A stretch of DNA of 8,373 bases from JAZDJJ01 sp043804035 (GCA_043804035.1 JAZDJJ010000070.1:1-8373); one strand, 5' to 3'. Numbered from the stretch's first letter, positions 1 through 6,593 are shown. The notes: a model not told the origin generated them from the letters alone. A program made the numbers and translations.

Positions 1-944
1 GCCCATTGATATGATGTTGCATTTGTCGCTTTGAGGATAGTATATGTTGTAGTTGTTGTATTTGGATTATAAATACATAAAGATGCAGGTCCCGATGGTG
101 TTGCCGCTTTAACAGGAATTAAAATTAAATTAACTGTAAGAGCATCTGATACCGGACCATCACAAATGCCTGTGTTAATACCTTTAACTGTTATCTGTGC
201 TGTGCCTACGAATGTATCATTCCAATCAACTATAGCCGATGTATCCGTGCCTGTTATAATACCCGCAGTTGTGGGAGTGACGAACCATTGATATGATGTT
301 GCATTTGTCGCTTTGAGGATAGTATATGTTGTAGTTGTTGTATTTGGATTATAAATACATAAAGATATAGGTCCCGATGGTGTTGCTGCTTTAACAGGAT
401 ATGGAATTACATTAACAACGAGTGTATCTGATATTGGTCCATCGCAAATACTTGTGTTAATACCTTTTACTGTTATCTTTGCTGTTCCCGTAAATGTATT
501 GTTCCAATCAACAGTAGCCACTGTATCTGTACCTGTAATAGTTCCCGCAGTTGTTGGAGTAATAGCCCATTGATATGAGGTTGCATACGTCGCTGTTGTT
601 GTATATGTTGCATTGGAACTATTGATACAGAAAAGTATTTGTCCCGATGGTTTTGTCGCTTTAACAGGATATGGAATTATATTAACTGCAAGAACATCTG
701 ATATTGGTCCATCGCAAACGTTGCTGTTATTGCCTCTTACTGTTATTTGTACTGTACCTGTGAATGTAGTACTCCAATCAACAGTAGCCGCTGTATCTGT
801 GCCTGTAATAGTGCCCGCGGTTGTAGGAGCAATGAACCATTTATATGATGTTGCATTTGTTGCTTTTGTTGTAGTATATAAAGTATTAGGACTGTTTACG
901 CATAACAGCTGCACTCCTGTTGGCATACTTGTTTTTACGGGTAT
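1..944 (-). repeat. Tandem PKD-like repeat array inside the secreted protein
   Basis: Four in-frame copies lie head to tail: A at 678-944, B at 408-677, C at 126-407, and partial D at 1-125. Each begins near IPxPVK and contains ATSYxW, PTTAGxITGTDT, a VDW and a CDGPxSD segment. Unit lengths are ~90, 90 and 94 residues. The extra four residues in C and D come from a TTTT-containing insertion before TYTILKATNATSYQW. Copies C and D are nearly identical in their first third: bases 285-366 and 3-84 match over 82 of 82 positions. The conserved W, the acidic CDG segment and the ~90-residue length fit a PKD/Ig-like beta-sandwich. The array continues off the left edge, so its copy number is unknown. 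Confidence 0.88.
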
Positions 945-2678
945 TTGATATATTGTTACTTTTACCATTTTACGTTTGCTTTCGCAACCATTAGAATAAT
1001 TTGCAACATAAAATGTATCCGATACATTAAGAACAGGTGTAGTATAACTTGAATTACTACCAACTTTATTAAATCCAATACTATCTGTATACCAACGATA
1101 AGCCGTACCTCCTGATGCTGTTAAAGTAAATGTGTATCCATTACAACCTATAACACTATTTGCCGTAGGAATAGTACTCGTGCAATTACGATTATAGGCG
1201 ATAGACAGCATATCATTAGGTGCTATAAATGCAAAATCCAAATCACCATCACCATCAATATCGGCTAAATTATAAACAAGCGATTGATTTTGGATATCGC
1301 CACTATTTACAGTAAACGAAGCACTTCCATTATTAAGTAATGTATAATGATTTGGAGGAGAAGCATCTTCGGTAAAATCATTTATAATAATGTCAATATC
1401 TCCATCTCCATCAATATCACCAATAGGTCCATTTTGTCCCGATGCTGTTGTATTACCTACAACTGGCACAGGGTCATTTAAAAAGAAATTTCCATTACCT
1501 GAATAGTATCTGATATTAGATGCATCGCCAGGAAATGTTATAATATCATTTTTTCCATCATTATTAAAATCATATATGTTTCTAATCCAATGGTTATTGT
1601 CATTAGTAATGCTTCTAGATAAAGCGAATGAACCATTTGTGTTTTCATAAATTCTGATGCTTGATATGCTTGTACAAATTACAGGGTAAGGATAGGATCC
1701 AGAATTTGCTTGGCAATAATAAGTTGTAGCAATTAAGTCCAAATCACCATCATTGTCAAGGTCCCCTAAAGTTAAGCCATTTCCATTATAATCTAATCCC
1801 ACAGTAACTTCAGTTAGAAAATTACCATTACCATTATTTTTTAACACTCCTATATTATCTGCTGAAGTAGCATTATCTGTTATTGTTACAATATCAATAT
1901 CTCCATCATTATCAACATCGCCTGCTGCTATGGTTGCATTGTTTGAAGAAATAGAATAAGAAACCGGAGCCAAGAATGTTCCATTACCATTATTTCTTAA
2001 AATCTGAACAGTAGAAGAAGTGCTTCGTGCTATATCCGGATAGCCATCGTTATTAAAATCGGCTACAACTATTCCCGTAATATCTGTAGAAGCAGAATAA
2101 TCTACCGCAGCATCAAAAGTGCCATTAGATAATTGCATATAAACATACATTCTATATGTATAAGTCCAAGGATATGGATAACTACCGCTCTGTGTAGATA
2201 ATTTCCCATAATATATTATATCCATTCTATTGTCTTTATTCACGTCAGCACATATCAATTTACCATCGCTGGTAATAGAAGGTGCGTATCCTGTGGATAC
2301 AACATCAAATTCACCTGCTGTAGAACTTGTAACTTGCGCAAATTTTTTCCACGTAAAAGAAGGCATCGGGTTACTTTGCATATTTTGTACACCCGAAGTA
2401 ATGGTAAGCGATATTTCTTCTCCCGGTTTATAGCGAGTAGCAGTAGGCGTTATAGTTACAACACTGTCAGTAACACTAAAAGTATTTGATATACGCCCTT
2501 GATATGAGCCCCAAACTTTAACGGTATTATCATTTATCGTATTCATATCAATGTTAGTGTTGTACGTTACAACTATTTTGTAATTATCAAAATAAGTAAC
2601 GTGAGGATTTTGAGCATTTATCAAATTGCTCAATCCAATTAAAACAAGCAACGATGCGGATGTAAATAAATTTTTCAT
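1..2678 (-). CDS. Secreted FG-GAP/VCBS and PKD-like repeat protein, C-terminus missing
   Basis: The frame is open without a stop from the ATG at 2678-2676 to the left edge, giving 892 complete codons; the 3' end lies outside the window. Residues 1-22 look like a Sec signal peptide (basic MKN, hydrophobic core, ending INA before QNP). Residues ~23-100 resemble a bacterial Ig-like (SbsA/Big_5-type) domain. Seven Asp-rich DxDxDGxxD-type loops start at D145, D207, D254, D306, D370, D421 and D473, for example DVDNDGDIDI and DIDGDGDLDF. They are typical of FG-GAP/VCBS beta-propeller repeats, which often bind calcium; the first (DVNKDNRMDI) is degenerate. An Ig-like stretch follows at ~499-578 (conserved YRWY), then PKD-like repeats from ~579. 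Proteins of this build in Bacteroidota are commonly exported by the type IX system and act in adhesion or on the cell surface. That C-terminal sorting signal would be off-window, so the route is inferred. No Shine-Dalgarno is visible. The biological role is unknown. Confidence 0.9.
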   Translation of the reverse strand, partial: MKNLFTSASLLVLIGLSNLINAQNPHVTYFDNYKIVVTYNTNIDMNTINDNTVKVWGSYQGRISNTFSVTDSVVTITPTATRYKPGEEISLTITSGVQNMQSNPMPSFTWKKFAQVTSSTAGEFDVVSTGYAPSITSDGKLICADVNKDNRMDIIYYGKLSTQSGSYPYPWTYTYRMYVYMQLSNGTFDAAVDYSASTDITGIVVADFNNDGYPDIARSTSSTVQILRNNGNGTFLAPVSYSISSNNATIAAGDVDNDGDIDIVTITDNATSADNIGVLKNNGNGNFLTEVTVGLDYNGNGLTLGDLDNDGDLDLIATTYYCQANSGSYPYPVICTSISSIRIYENTNGSFALSRSITNDNNHWIRNIYDFNNDGKNDIITFPGDASNIRYYSGNGNFFLNDPVPVVGNTTASGQNGPIGDIDGDGDIDIIINDFTEDASPPNHYTLLNNGSASFTVNSGDIQNQSLVYNLADIDGDGDLDFAFIAPNDMLSIAYNRNCTSTIPTANSVIGCNGYTFTLTASGGTAYRWYTDSIGFNKVGSNSSYTTPVLNVSDTFYVANYSNGCESKRKMVKVTIYQIPVKTSMPTGVQLLCVNSPNTLYTTTKATNATSYKWFIAPTTAGTITGTDTAATVDWSTTFTGTVQITVRGNNSNVCDGPISDVLAVNIIPYPVKATKPSGQILFCINSSNATYTTTATYATSYQWAITPTTAGTITGTDTVATVDWNNTFTGTAKITVKGINTSICDGPISDTLVVNVIPYPVKAATPSGPISLCIYNPNTTTTTYTILKATNATSYQWFVTPTTAGIITGTDTSAIVDWNDTFVGTAQITVKGINTGICDGPVSDALTVNLILIPVKAATPSGPASLCIYNPNTTTTTYTILKATNATSYQW

Positions 2679-2745
2679 ATAATTTAATTTTAAGATTAAT
2701 AAAATAATTTGTTAAAAATAAAAAGTAAAATTACAAAACATTTGA

Positions 2746-2774
2746 CGAATATACAAATATTTTTTTATTGTCAA
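2746..2774 (-). promoter_or_regulatory. Possible promoter of the secreted-protein gene
   Basis: On the minus strand TATATTCG (2753-2746) is one mismatch from the Bacteroidota -7 element TAnnTTTG, and a TTG (2774-2772) lies 18 bases upstream. Together they would give a leader of roughly 60 nt. The region is very AT-rich, so chance matches are likely and this is only a suggestion. Confidence 0.25.
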
Positions 2775-2801
2775 GAAAATAAAAAATGATACTAACATTT
2801 T

Positions 2802-3110
2802 TAAGGGCGGTTCCAAAAATTCAAAAAACACTTAACCACCAAGTCCACTAAAAAATCACAAAGTCCACAAAGCATTGATTTTATTGAGTTCTTCGTGTTC
2901 TTTGTGAAATGACTTTGTGTGCTCCGTGGTTAAAAATCAATTTCCGGAACTGCTCTTAAATAGATGCTGGATGTTATCAAAAAGTTGCATTAATAACTTG
3001 AATCCATCTTATTTCTTACATGCTATAAAAATACTATTTTTGTTTTTTATAATTGTCATGCTATCTTTTTATTAAAAATCTGATAACAGCAATTTTCGGA
3101 ACCGTCCTTT
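2802..3110. repeat. Foldback (nested inverted-repeat) element, non-coding
   Basis: This fills most of the 461-base gap between the divergent secreted-protein and dxr genes; I see no ORF in the gap. The left end (2805-2821, GGGCGGTTCCAAAAATT) pairs with the right end (3091-3107) in inverted orientation at 15 of 17 positions. A third copy in the same orientation as the right end sits at 2939-2957 and matches the left at 15 of 19. Between left and middle copies lies an imperfect palindrome: 2832-2872 (TTAACCACCAAGTCC then CACAAAGTCCACAAAG) against 2900-2932 (CTTTGTG, ACTTTGTG, CCGTGGTTAA). Between middle and right copies a TGTTATCA / TGATAACA pair (about 2972-2979 and 3081-3088) forms a second arm. 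The arrangement suggests a non-autonomous, MITE-like or REP-like element, possibly a nested insertion. No target duplication was recognised. Confidence 0.6.
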
Positions 3111-3129
3111 ATGTTCAACTGAAAAATCC

Positions 3130-3133
3130 GGAG
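3130..3133 (+). promoter_or_regulatory. Shine-Dalgarno-like GGAG that supports the TTG start of dxr
   Basis: GGAG lies 6 bases before the TTG at 3140. An in-frame TAA at 3134-3136 immediately precedes the gene, so no earlier start exists. No in-frame ATG occurs before the NADPH-binding GSTGSIG motif. TTG is therefore the only reasonable start. Confidence 0.5.
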
Positions 3134-3139
3134 TAACCA

Positions 3140-4294
3140 TTGAATCTTACACCTAAACACATTGCTCTTCTCGGCAGCACAGGATCCATCGGCATACAAG
3201 CTCTGGAAGTAATAAAGTTACATCCCGAAAATTTTTTAGTAGAAGTACTCACAGCCAACAATAATGCCGATTTACTTATTCAGCAAGCATTGGAGTTCAA
3301 GCCCAACTGCGTAGTGATTGCAGATGAAAAAAAATATCAAAAAGTAAAAGATGCACTAAACGATATAAAAGTTTTTGCCGGAAACAAATCCATTGAACAA
3401 GTAGTACAGATGGAAAGCATTGACATTGTACTGGCAGGAATTGTGGGCTATGCAGGACTTGCTTCCACTATCTCGGCAATCAAAGCAGGAAAAACAATCG
3501 CACTCGCAAATAAAGAAACATTAGTCGTTGCAGGAGAACTTGTAACAAAACTTGCAAAAGAAAAAGGTGTGAACATTTATCCTGTGGATTCAGAACACTC
3601 AGCGATTTTTCAATGCTTGATGGGAGAATGGAACAATCCGATAGAAAAAATTTTTCTCACTGCATCAGGCGGACCATTCAGAGGAAAGGATAAAAATTTT
3701 TTGACAACAATAAAAAAAGAACAAGCACTCAATCATCCCAACTGGAACATGGGTGCAAAAATTACCATCGACTCTGCAACGTTGATGAATAAAGGATTAG
3801 AAGTGATTGAAGCAAAATGGCTTTTTAATCTGAAAGCCGAACAAATTGAAGTCGTCATTCATCCACAAAGTATTATTCACTCCATCGTGCAATTCAAAGA
3901 TGGAAGCATGAAAGCACAAATGGGCTTGCCTGATATGCGACTGCCAATTCAGTATGCGTTAAGTTATCCCCAGCGATTGAATACTAATTTTCCCCGATTT
4001 AATTTTAATGATTATTGCTCTCTAACATTTGAAAAACCCGATACCGAAACTTTTCGTAATCTTGCACTTGCTTATTCAGCATTAGAAAAAGGTGGTAACA
4101 TGCCTTGCATCTTAAATGCCGCAAATGAAATTGCTGTGGACTTTTTTTTAAAAGATAAAATTAAATTCACTGTCATTTCAGAAATAATAGAAAATTGTAT
4201 GACGAAAATGAATTTTATTACTAACCCAACTTACGATGATTATGTATCTTCTGATAAAACAACCCGTGAGTTTGTAAATAAACTACTTTCGTAA
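3140..4294 (+). CDS. dxr: 1-deoxy-D-xylulose 5-phosphate reductoisomerase (DXR/IspC)
   Basis: DXR converts 1-deoxy-D-xylulose 5-phosphate to 2-C-methyl-D-erythritol 4-phosphate with NADPH and a divalent metal. It is the committed cytosolic step of the MEP isoprenoid pathway. The 384-residue product is close to the usual family length. The N-terminal NADPH-binding motif GSTGSIG is at residues 12-18 and LANKETLV at ~122-129. Metal ligands are D150 and E152 in PVDSEHSAIFQ and E221 in SATLMNKGLE. The substrate-binding TASGGPF is at ~174-180, HPNW at 199-202, N217/K218 in MNKG, and IHPQSIIHS at ~240-248. All expected active-site residues are present, so the enzyme should be active. It starts with TTG, preceded by GGAG and an upstream in-frame stop. 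The next gene on this strand starts 145 bases downstream, behind a heptamer repeat array that begins 14 bases after the stop codon. Confidence 0.97.
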   Translation: MNLTPKHIALLGSTGSIGIQALEVIKLHPENFLVEVLTANNNADLLIQQALEFKPNCVVIADEKKYQKVKDALNDIKVFAGNKSIEQVVQMESIDIVLAGIVGYAGLASTISAIKAGKTIALANKETLVVAGELVTKLAKEKGVNIYPVDSEHSAIFQCLMGEWNNPIEKIFLTASGGPFRGKDKNFLTTIKKEQALNHPNWNMGAKITIDSATLMNKGLEVIEAKWLFNLKAEQIEVVIHPQSIIHSIVQFKDGSMKAQMGLPDMRLPIQYALSYPQRLNTNFPRFNFNDYCSLTFEKPDTETFRNLALAYSALEKGGNMPCILNAANEIAVDFFLKDKIKFTVISEIIENCMTKMNFITNPTYDDYVSSDKTTREFVNKLLS

Positions 4295-4308
4295 TTCATA
4301 ACATAGAT

Positions 4309-4417
4309 AAATCCGAAATCCGAAATCCGAAATCCGAAATCCGAAACCCGAAATCCGAAACCCGAAATCCGAAACCCGAAATCCGAAATCCGAAATCCGA
4401 AATCCGAAATCCGAAAC
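4309..4417 (+). repeat. Heptamer tandem array, 15 copies of CCGAAAY
   Basis: From 4313 to 4417 there are 15 uninterrupted 7-bp units, preceded by AAAT. Eleven are CCGAAAT and four are CCGAAAC (units 5, 7, 9 and 15). There is no length change in any unit. The array begins 14 bases after the dxr stop and ends 22 bases before the four-helix-bundle start codon. The 7-bp period is not a codon multiple, so the array does not encode a conserved peptide. The same heptamer recurs in inverted orientation at 4981-5000 and 5126-5145. Confidence 0.95.
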
Positions 4418-4419
4418 AA
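4400..4419 (+). repeat. 20-bp inverted repeat, left copy, bracketing the four-helix-bundle gene
   Basis: AAATCCGAAATCCGAAACAA here is matched exactly by its reverse complement at 4981-5000 and again at 5126-5145. The match extends past the heptamer array into the ACAA that follows it, so it is more than two chance repeat units. The left copy sits 20 bases before the start codon at 4440. Confidence 0.85.
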
Positions 4420-4439
4420 ATTCAAATTACAAATAAAAA

Positions 4440-4811
4440 ATGCCAGAAGAAAAAAATAAAAAGTACGACTTAGAAGAAAGGACATTTCTTTTTGCTCAAG
4501 CAGTTCGCAAATTCATCAAACAATTACCAAGAACGATTTCAAATATTGAAGATTGTAAGCAACTTACTCGTGCTTCAGGTTCTGTCGGAGCAAATTATAT
4601 TGAAGCAAATGAATCGCTGGGCAAAAAAGATTTTCTGATGCATATTAAAATTTGTCGTAAAGAATCAAAAGAATCGAAATTTTTTCTTCGTTTAGTAGAT
4701 ACTGATAAAGAATTTCTTGAAAAACAAAGAACAGAACTTATTCAGGAAGCAATGGAACTAATGTTGATTTTTGGTTCCATTTTATCAAAATCAAAAAGTA
4801 ATGAAGATTAA
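4440..4811 (+). CDS. Four-helix-bundle protein of the S23 / 23S rRNA intervening-sequence family
   Basis: The 123-residue product is strongly charged and predicted all-helical, with helices at ~11-28, 33-60, 62-86 and 92-117. Family hallmarks are visible: YDLEERTFLFAQAVRKFIKQLP near the start (residues 9-30), the conserved SGSVGANYIEANES (46-59), and KKDFLMHIKICRKESKES (62-79). This is the family of proteins encoded in 23S rRNA intervening sequences of Leptospira and Coxiella, and it is structurally related to the Avd subunit of diversity-generating retroelements. In Bacteroidota stand-alone copies are common and their function is unknown; nucleic-acid binding is plausible. No rRNA and no reverse transcriptase is visible nearby. 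The ATG at 4440 lies just past the heptamer array with only an A-rich leader, and it ends with closely spaced stops. It lies between dxr and rseP inside inverted CCGAAAT repeats, so it looks like an inserted cassette gene rather than a member of their pathway. Confidence 0.9.
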   Translation: MPEEKNKKYDLEERTFLFAQAVRKFIKQLPRTISNIEDCKQLTRASGSVGANYIEANESLGKKDFLMHIKICRKESKESKFFLRLVDTDKEFLEKQRTELIQEAMELMLIFGSILSKSKSNED

Positions 4812-4817
4812 TAAATA

Positions 4818-4830
4818 AACGCAAGGCGTT
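4818..4830. terminator. Small hairpin after the four-helix-bundle gene, possible weak terminator
   Basis: AACGC-AAG-GCGTT forms a 5-bp stem with a 3-base loop, 6 bases after the stop codon. The bases that follow (GTTAATTT) are T-rich but do not form a proper U-tract, so termination is uncertain. Confidence 0.25.
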
Positions 4831-4852
4831 GTTAATTTGGTATAGATTTTTA

Positions 4853-4885
4853 GATTGCTTCGGTCGTTCCTCCTTCGCAATGACG
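4853..4885. repeat. Short imperfect palindromic repeat (REP-like)
   Basis: The segment reads GATTGCTTCGG, then TCGTTCCTCC, then TTCGCAATGACG. ATTGC and GCAAT pair at the ends, with GG/CC pairing inside after a 3-base mismatch. From memory it resembles a dispersed short repeat (ATTGCGAAGGAGG... type) seen in many bacterial genomes; I cannot check this here. It is followed by a T-rich stretch and could also act as a terminator. Confidence 0.45.
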
Positions 4886-4923
4886 TTTATTTGTATTTTT
4901 AGAGCTGCCTATAAATAAGTTGG

Positions 4924-5026
4924 CGCAATAAATTCAAAATGGCGAAGCGGTTTTAAATATTGATTTTTTAAATTTAAATATTGTTTCGGATTTCGGATTT
5001 AATTATTCGGATTTAATTATTCATAT
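4924..5026 (+). repeat. 103-bp direct repeat, copy 1 (contains inverted CCGAAAT heptamers)
   Basis: This copy aligns without gaps to 5069-5171 at an offset of 145 bases, with 7 mismatches in 103 positions. Mismatches lie in the 5' half; the last 50 or so bases are identical. The identical part contains TTGTTTCGGATTTCGGATTT, which is the inverted heptamer repeat, followed by two AATTATTCGGATTT-like partial units. Confidence 0.92.
4981..5000 (-). repeat. 20-bp inverted repeat, first right copy
   Basis: This is the exact reverse complement of 4400-4419 and lies inside direct-repeat copy 1. With the left copy it brackets the four-helix-bundle gene and the small palindromic repeat, an interval of about 600 bases. 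Confidence 0.85.
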
Positions 5027-5068
5027 TTATAACTTTTGAAAAAAACACGAATTTGAAAGATAAATAAA

Positions 5069-5171
5069 CGCAATAAATTCAAAATAACAAAACAGTTTTA
5101 AATATTGAATTTTTGAATTTAAATATTGTTTCGGATTTCGGATTTAATTATTCGGATTTAATTATTCATAT
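5069..5171 (+). repeat. 103-bp direct repeat, copy 2, abutting the rseP start codon
   Basis: This is the second copy of 4924-5026. Its last base is immediately 5' of the rseP ATG, so it forms the whole proximal leader of rseP. In copy 2 five of the seven differing positions read A where copy 1 has G. No Shine-Dalgarno or clear TAnnTTTG promoter element is visible in it. Confidence 0.92.
5126..5145 (-). repeat. 20-bp inverted repeat, second right copy
   Basis: This is the exact reverse complement of 4400-4419 inside direct-repeat copy 2, which ends at the rseP start codon. It brackets the whole dxr-rseP spacer with the left copy. Confidence 0.85.
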
Positions 5172-6506
5172 ATGGAAATTTTAATTAAAGCATCTCAACT
5201 TATTCTATCTCTTTCTATTCTTGTTATTCTCCATGAGTTAGGACATTTTATTCCTGCTAAACTTTTTAAAACAAGAGTAGATAAATTCTATTTATTTTTT
5301 GATCCATGGTTTTCTTTGTATAAAATAAAACGCAAAGAAACTGAATATGGCATCGGATGGATTCCACTTGGAGGATATGTAAAAATTTCAGGAATGATTG
5401 ACGAAAGCATGGATATAAAGCAGATGAAACTTCCACCACAACCCTGGGAATTTCGCTCCAAAACTACATGGCAGAGATTGATTATTATGGTCGGAGGCGT
5501 TACGATGAATCTCATTCTCGCTATTGTGATTTATGCGATGCTCTTATTCACATTTGGAGAAAAATACTTGCCTATTGCTTCTATGGAAGATGGTGTATGG
5601 TGCATTGATTCTCTTGCACAGGATATTGGATTTCAGAATGGAGATAAAATTATTTCGGTTGACAAAAAACAAGTAGTGAATTTTCAGAATGTGGTACCAG
5701 AAATGCTCTATGCAAAAACAGTACAGATAGAACGTAATGGAGAAGAAATAAATCTTCCAATTCCAAAGGACTTTATTGAAAAACTTATTAACAACCACGC
5801 AAATTTTCTTTATCCGCGTGTGCCTTTTTTCGTTGGAGGGTTTGCCGATAAATCTCCTGCTGAAAAAGCAGGATTGAAAAAGAAAGATCATGTGATTGGC
5901 ATAAATGATTCGGTGTTAAAATATTTTGATGAATTTAAAAAACGAATTTCATTTTACAAAAATCAGGATGTAAAACTTCAAGTAAAACGCGAAGAACAAT
6001 TAGTTGATATAACTGTTCCTGTTGATAGTAATGGAAAAATTGGAGTGGCTCCTGCTTTTATGGATTTTAAGTCATTATTGAAATCAGGATTTTATAAATT
6101 CAGCATAACACAATACGGATTTTTGGAATCTTTTCCGAAAGGAATAAATAAAGCACTCGAAAAACTTTCTGACTATGTACGTCAATTTAAACTCATCTTT
6201 AATTTTGAAACAGGCGCTTACAAAGGCGTGGGTAGTTTTATTTCCATTGGCGATATCTTTCCTTCTCAATGGGAATGGGAACCATTTTGGGAACTAACGG
6301 CTTTTCTTTCCGTTATACTTGCATTCATGAATATTCTGCCTATCCCAGCTCTTGACGGAGGGCATGTCTTGTTCTTGCTTTACGAAATAATTACAAGAAG
6401 AAAACCAAGCGATAAATTTCTGGAGTATGCGCAATATTTCGGAATGTTCTTATTGCTTTCGTTAATGATTTATGCTCTGGGAAATGATATTCTTAGATTA
6501 CTTTAA
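5172..6506 (+). CDS. rseP: RseP-type site-2 intramembrane zinc metalloprotease (M50 family)
   Basis: RseP is an inner-membrane zinc protease that cuts substrates within the membrane, such as anti-sigma factors in envelope-stress signalling and leftover signal peptides. The 444-residue product has the zinc motif HELGH at 21-25 (H21 and H25 ligands, E22 catalytic) in the first membrane segment. The third ligand is D395 in NILPIPALDGGH. The conserved GGYVKISGMIDE is at ~67-78. Further membrane segments are at ~103-126, ~373-395 and ~421-437. Two PDZ-like regions lie between, at ~137-200 (degenerate) and ~217-292 (SPAEKAGLKKKDHVIGIND is the carboxylate-loop type). The C-terminal WELTAFLSVILAFMNILP is typical of the Bacteroidota form. 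The start puts HELGH ~20 residues in, as usual for the family. The gene follows dxr in the same direction, but its leader is wholly made of a duplicated repeat. Its specific substrate is not evident here. Confidence 0.95.
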   Translation: MEILIKASQLILSLSILVILHELGHFIPAKLFKTRVDKFYLFFDPWFSLYKIKRKETEYGIGWIPLGGYVKISGMIDESMDIKQMKLPPQPWEFRSKTTWQRLIIMVGGVTMNLILAIVIYAMLLFTFGEKYLPIASMEDGVWCIDSLAQDIGFQNGDKIISVDKKQVVNFQNVVPEMLYAKTVQIERNGEEINLPIPKDFIEKLINNHANFLYPRVPFFVGGFADKSPAEKAGLKKKDHVIGINDSVLKYFDEFKKRISFYKNQDVKLQVKREEQLVDITVPVDSNGKIGVAPAFMDFKSLLKSGFYKFSITQYGFLESFPKGINKALEKLSDYVRQFKLIFNFETGAYKGVGSFISIGDIFPSQWEWEPFWELTAFLSVILAFMNILPIPALDGGHVLFLLYEIITRRKPSDKFLEYAQYFGMFLLLSLMIYALGNDILRLL

Positions 6507-6593
6507 TATACGAAAGTGGATGTCTGAATTTTAAACAGTATCTCTTCGGGAAAAATAAAGTGTTAAACATTGCCACCAAGTACCATCTAAACA

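Noticed and set aside
613..948. Plus-strand frame of 111 codons and another at 2230-2433
   Set aside because: Both are antisense to the long minus-strand secreted protein, which has a signal peptide and clear domains; they are shadows.
4309..4417. CRISPR array
   Set aside because: Units are 7 bp with no spacers, and no cas gene is present.
4240..4485. Minus-strand 81-codon frame with repeated RISDFGF heptads
   Set aside because: It is simply the CCGAAAY array read in reverse (7 bp x 3 frames gives a 7-residue period), and it overlaps the ends of dxr and the four-helix-bundle gene. No independent coding signal.
4440..4811. Avd subunit of a diversity-generating retroelement
   Set aside because: The protein is of the same fold family, but no reverse transcriptase and no template/variable repeat pair is seen in the window. 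The PKD-repeat differences are not adenine-specific in the way such mutagenesis would require.
5288..6269. Three minus-strand frames within rseP (5288-5515, 5544-5891, 6084-6269)
   Set aside because: They are antisense to a well-conserved protease gene and have no recognisable domains.
6507..6593. Bidirectional terminator between rseP and the thiolase gene
   Set aside because: Only weak short stems are visible in this 87-base convergent gap, with no clear stem plus T-run.
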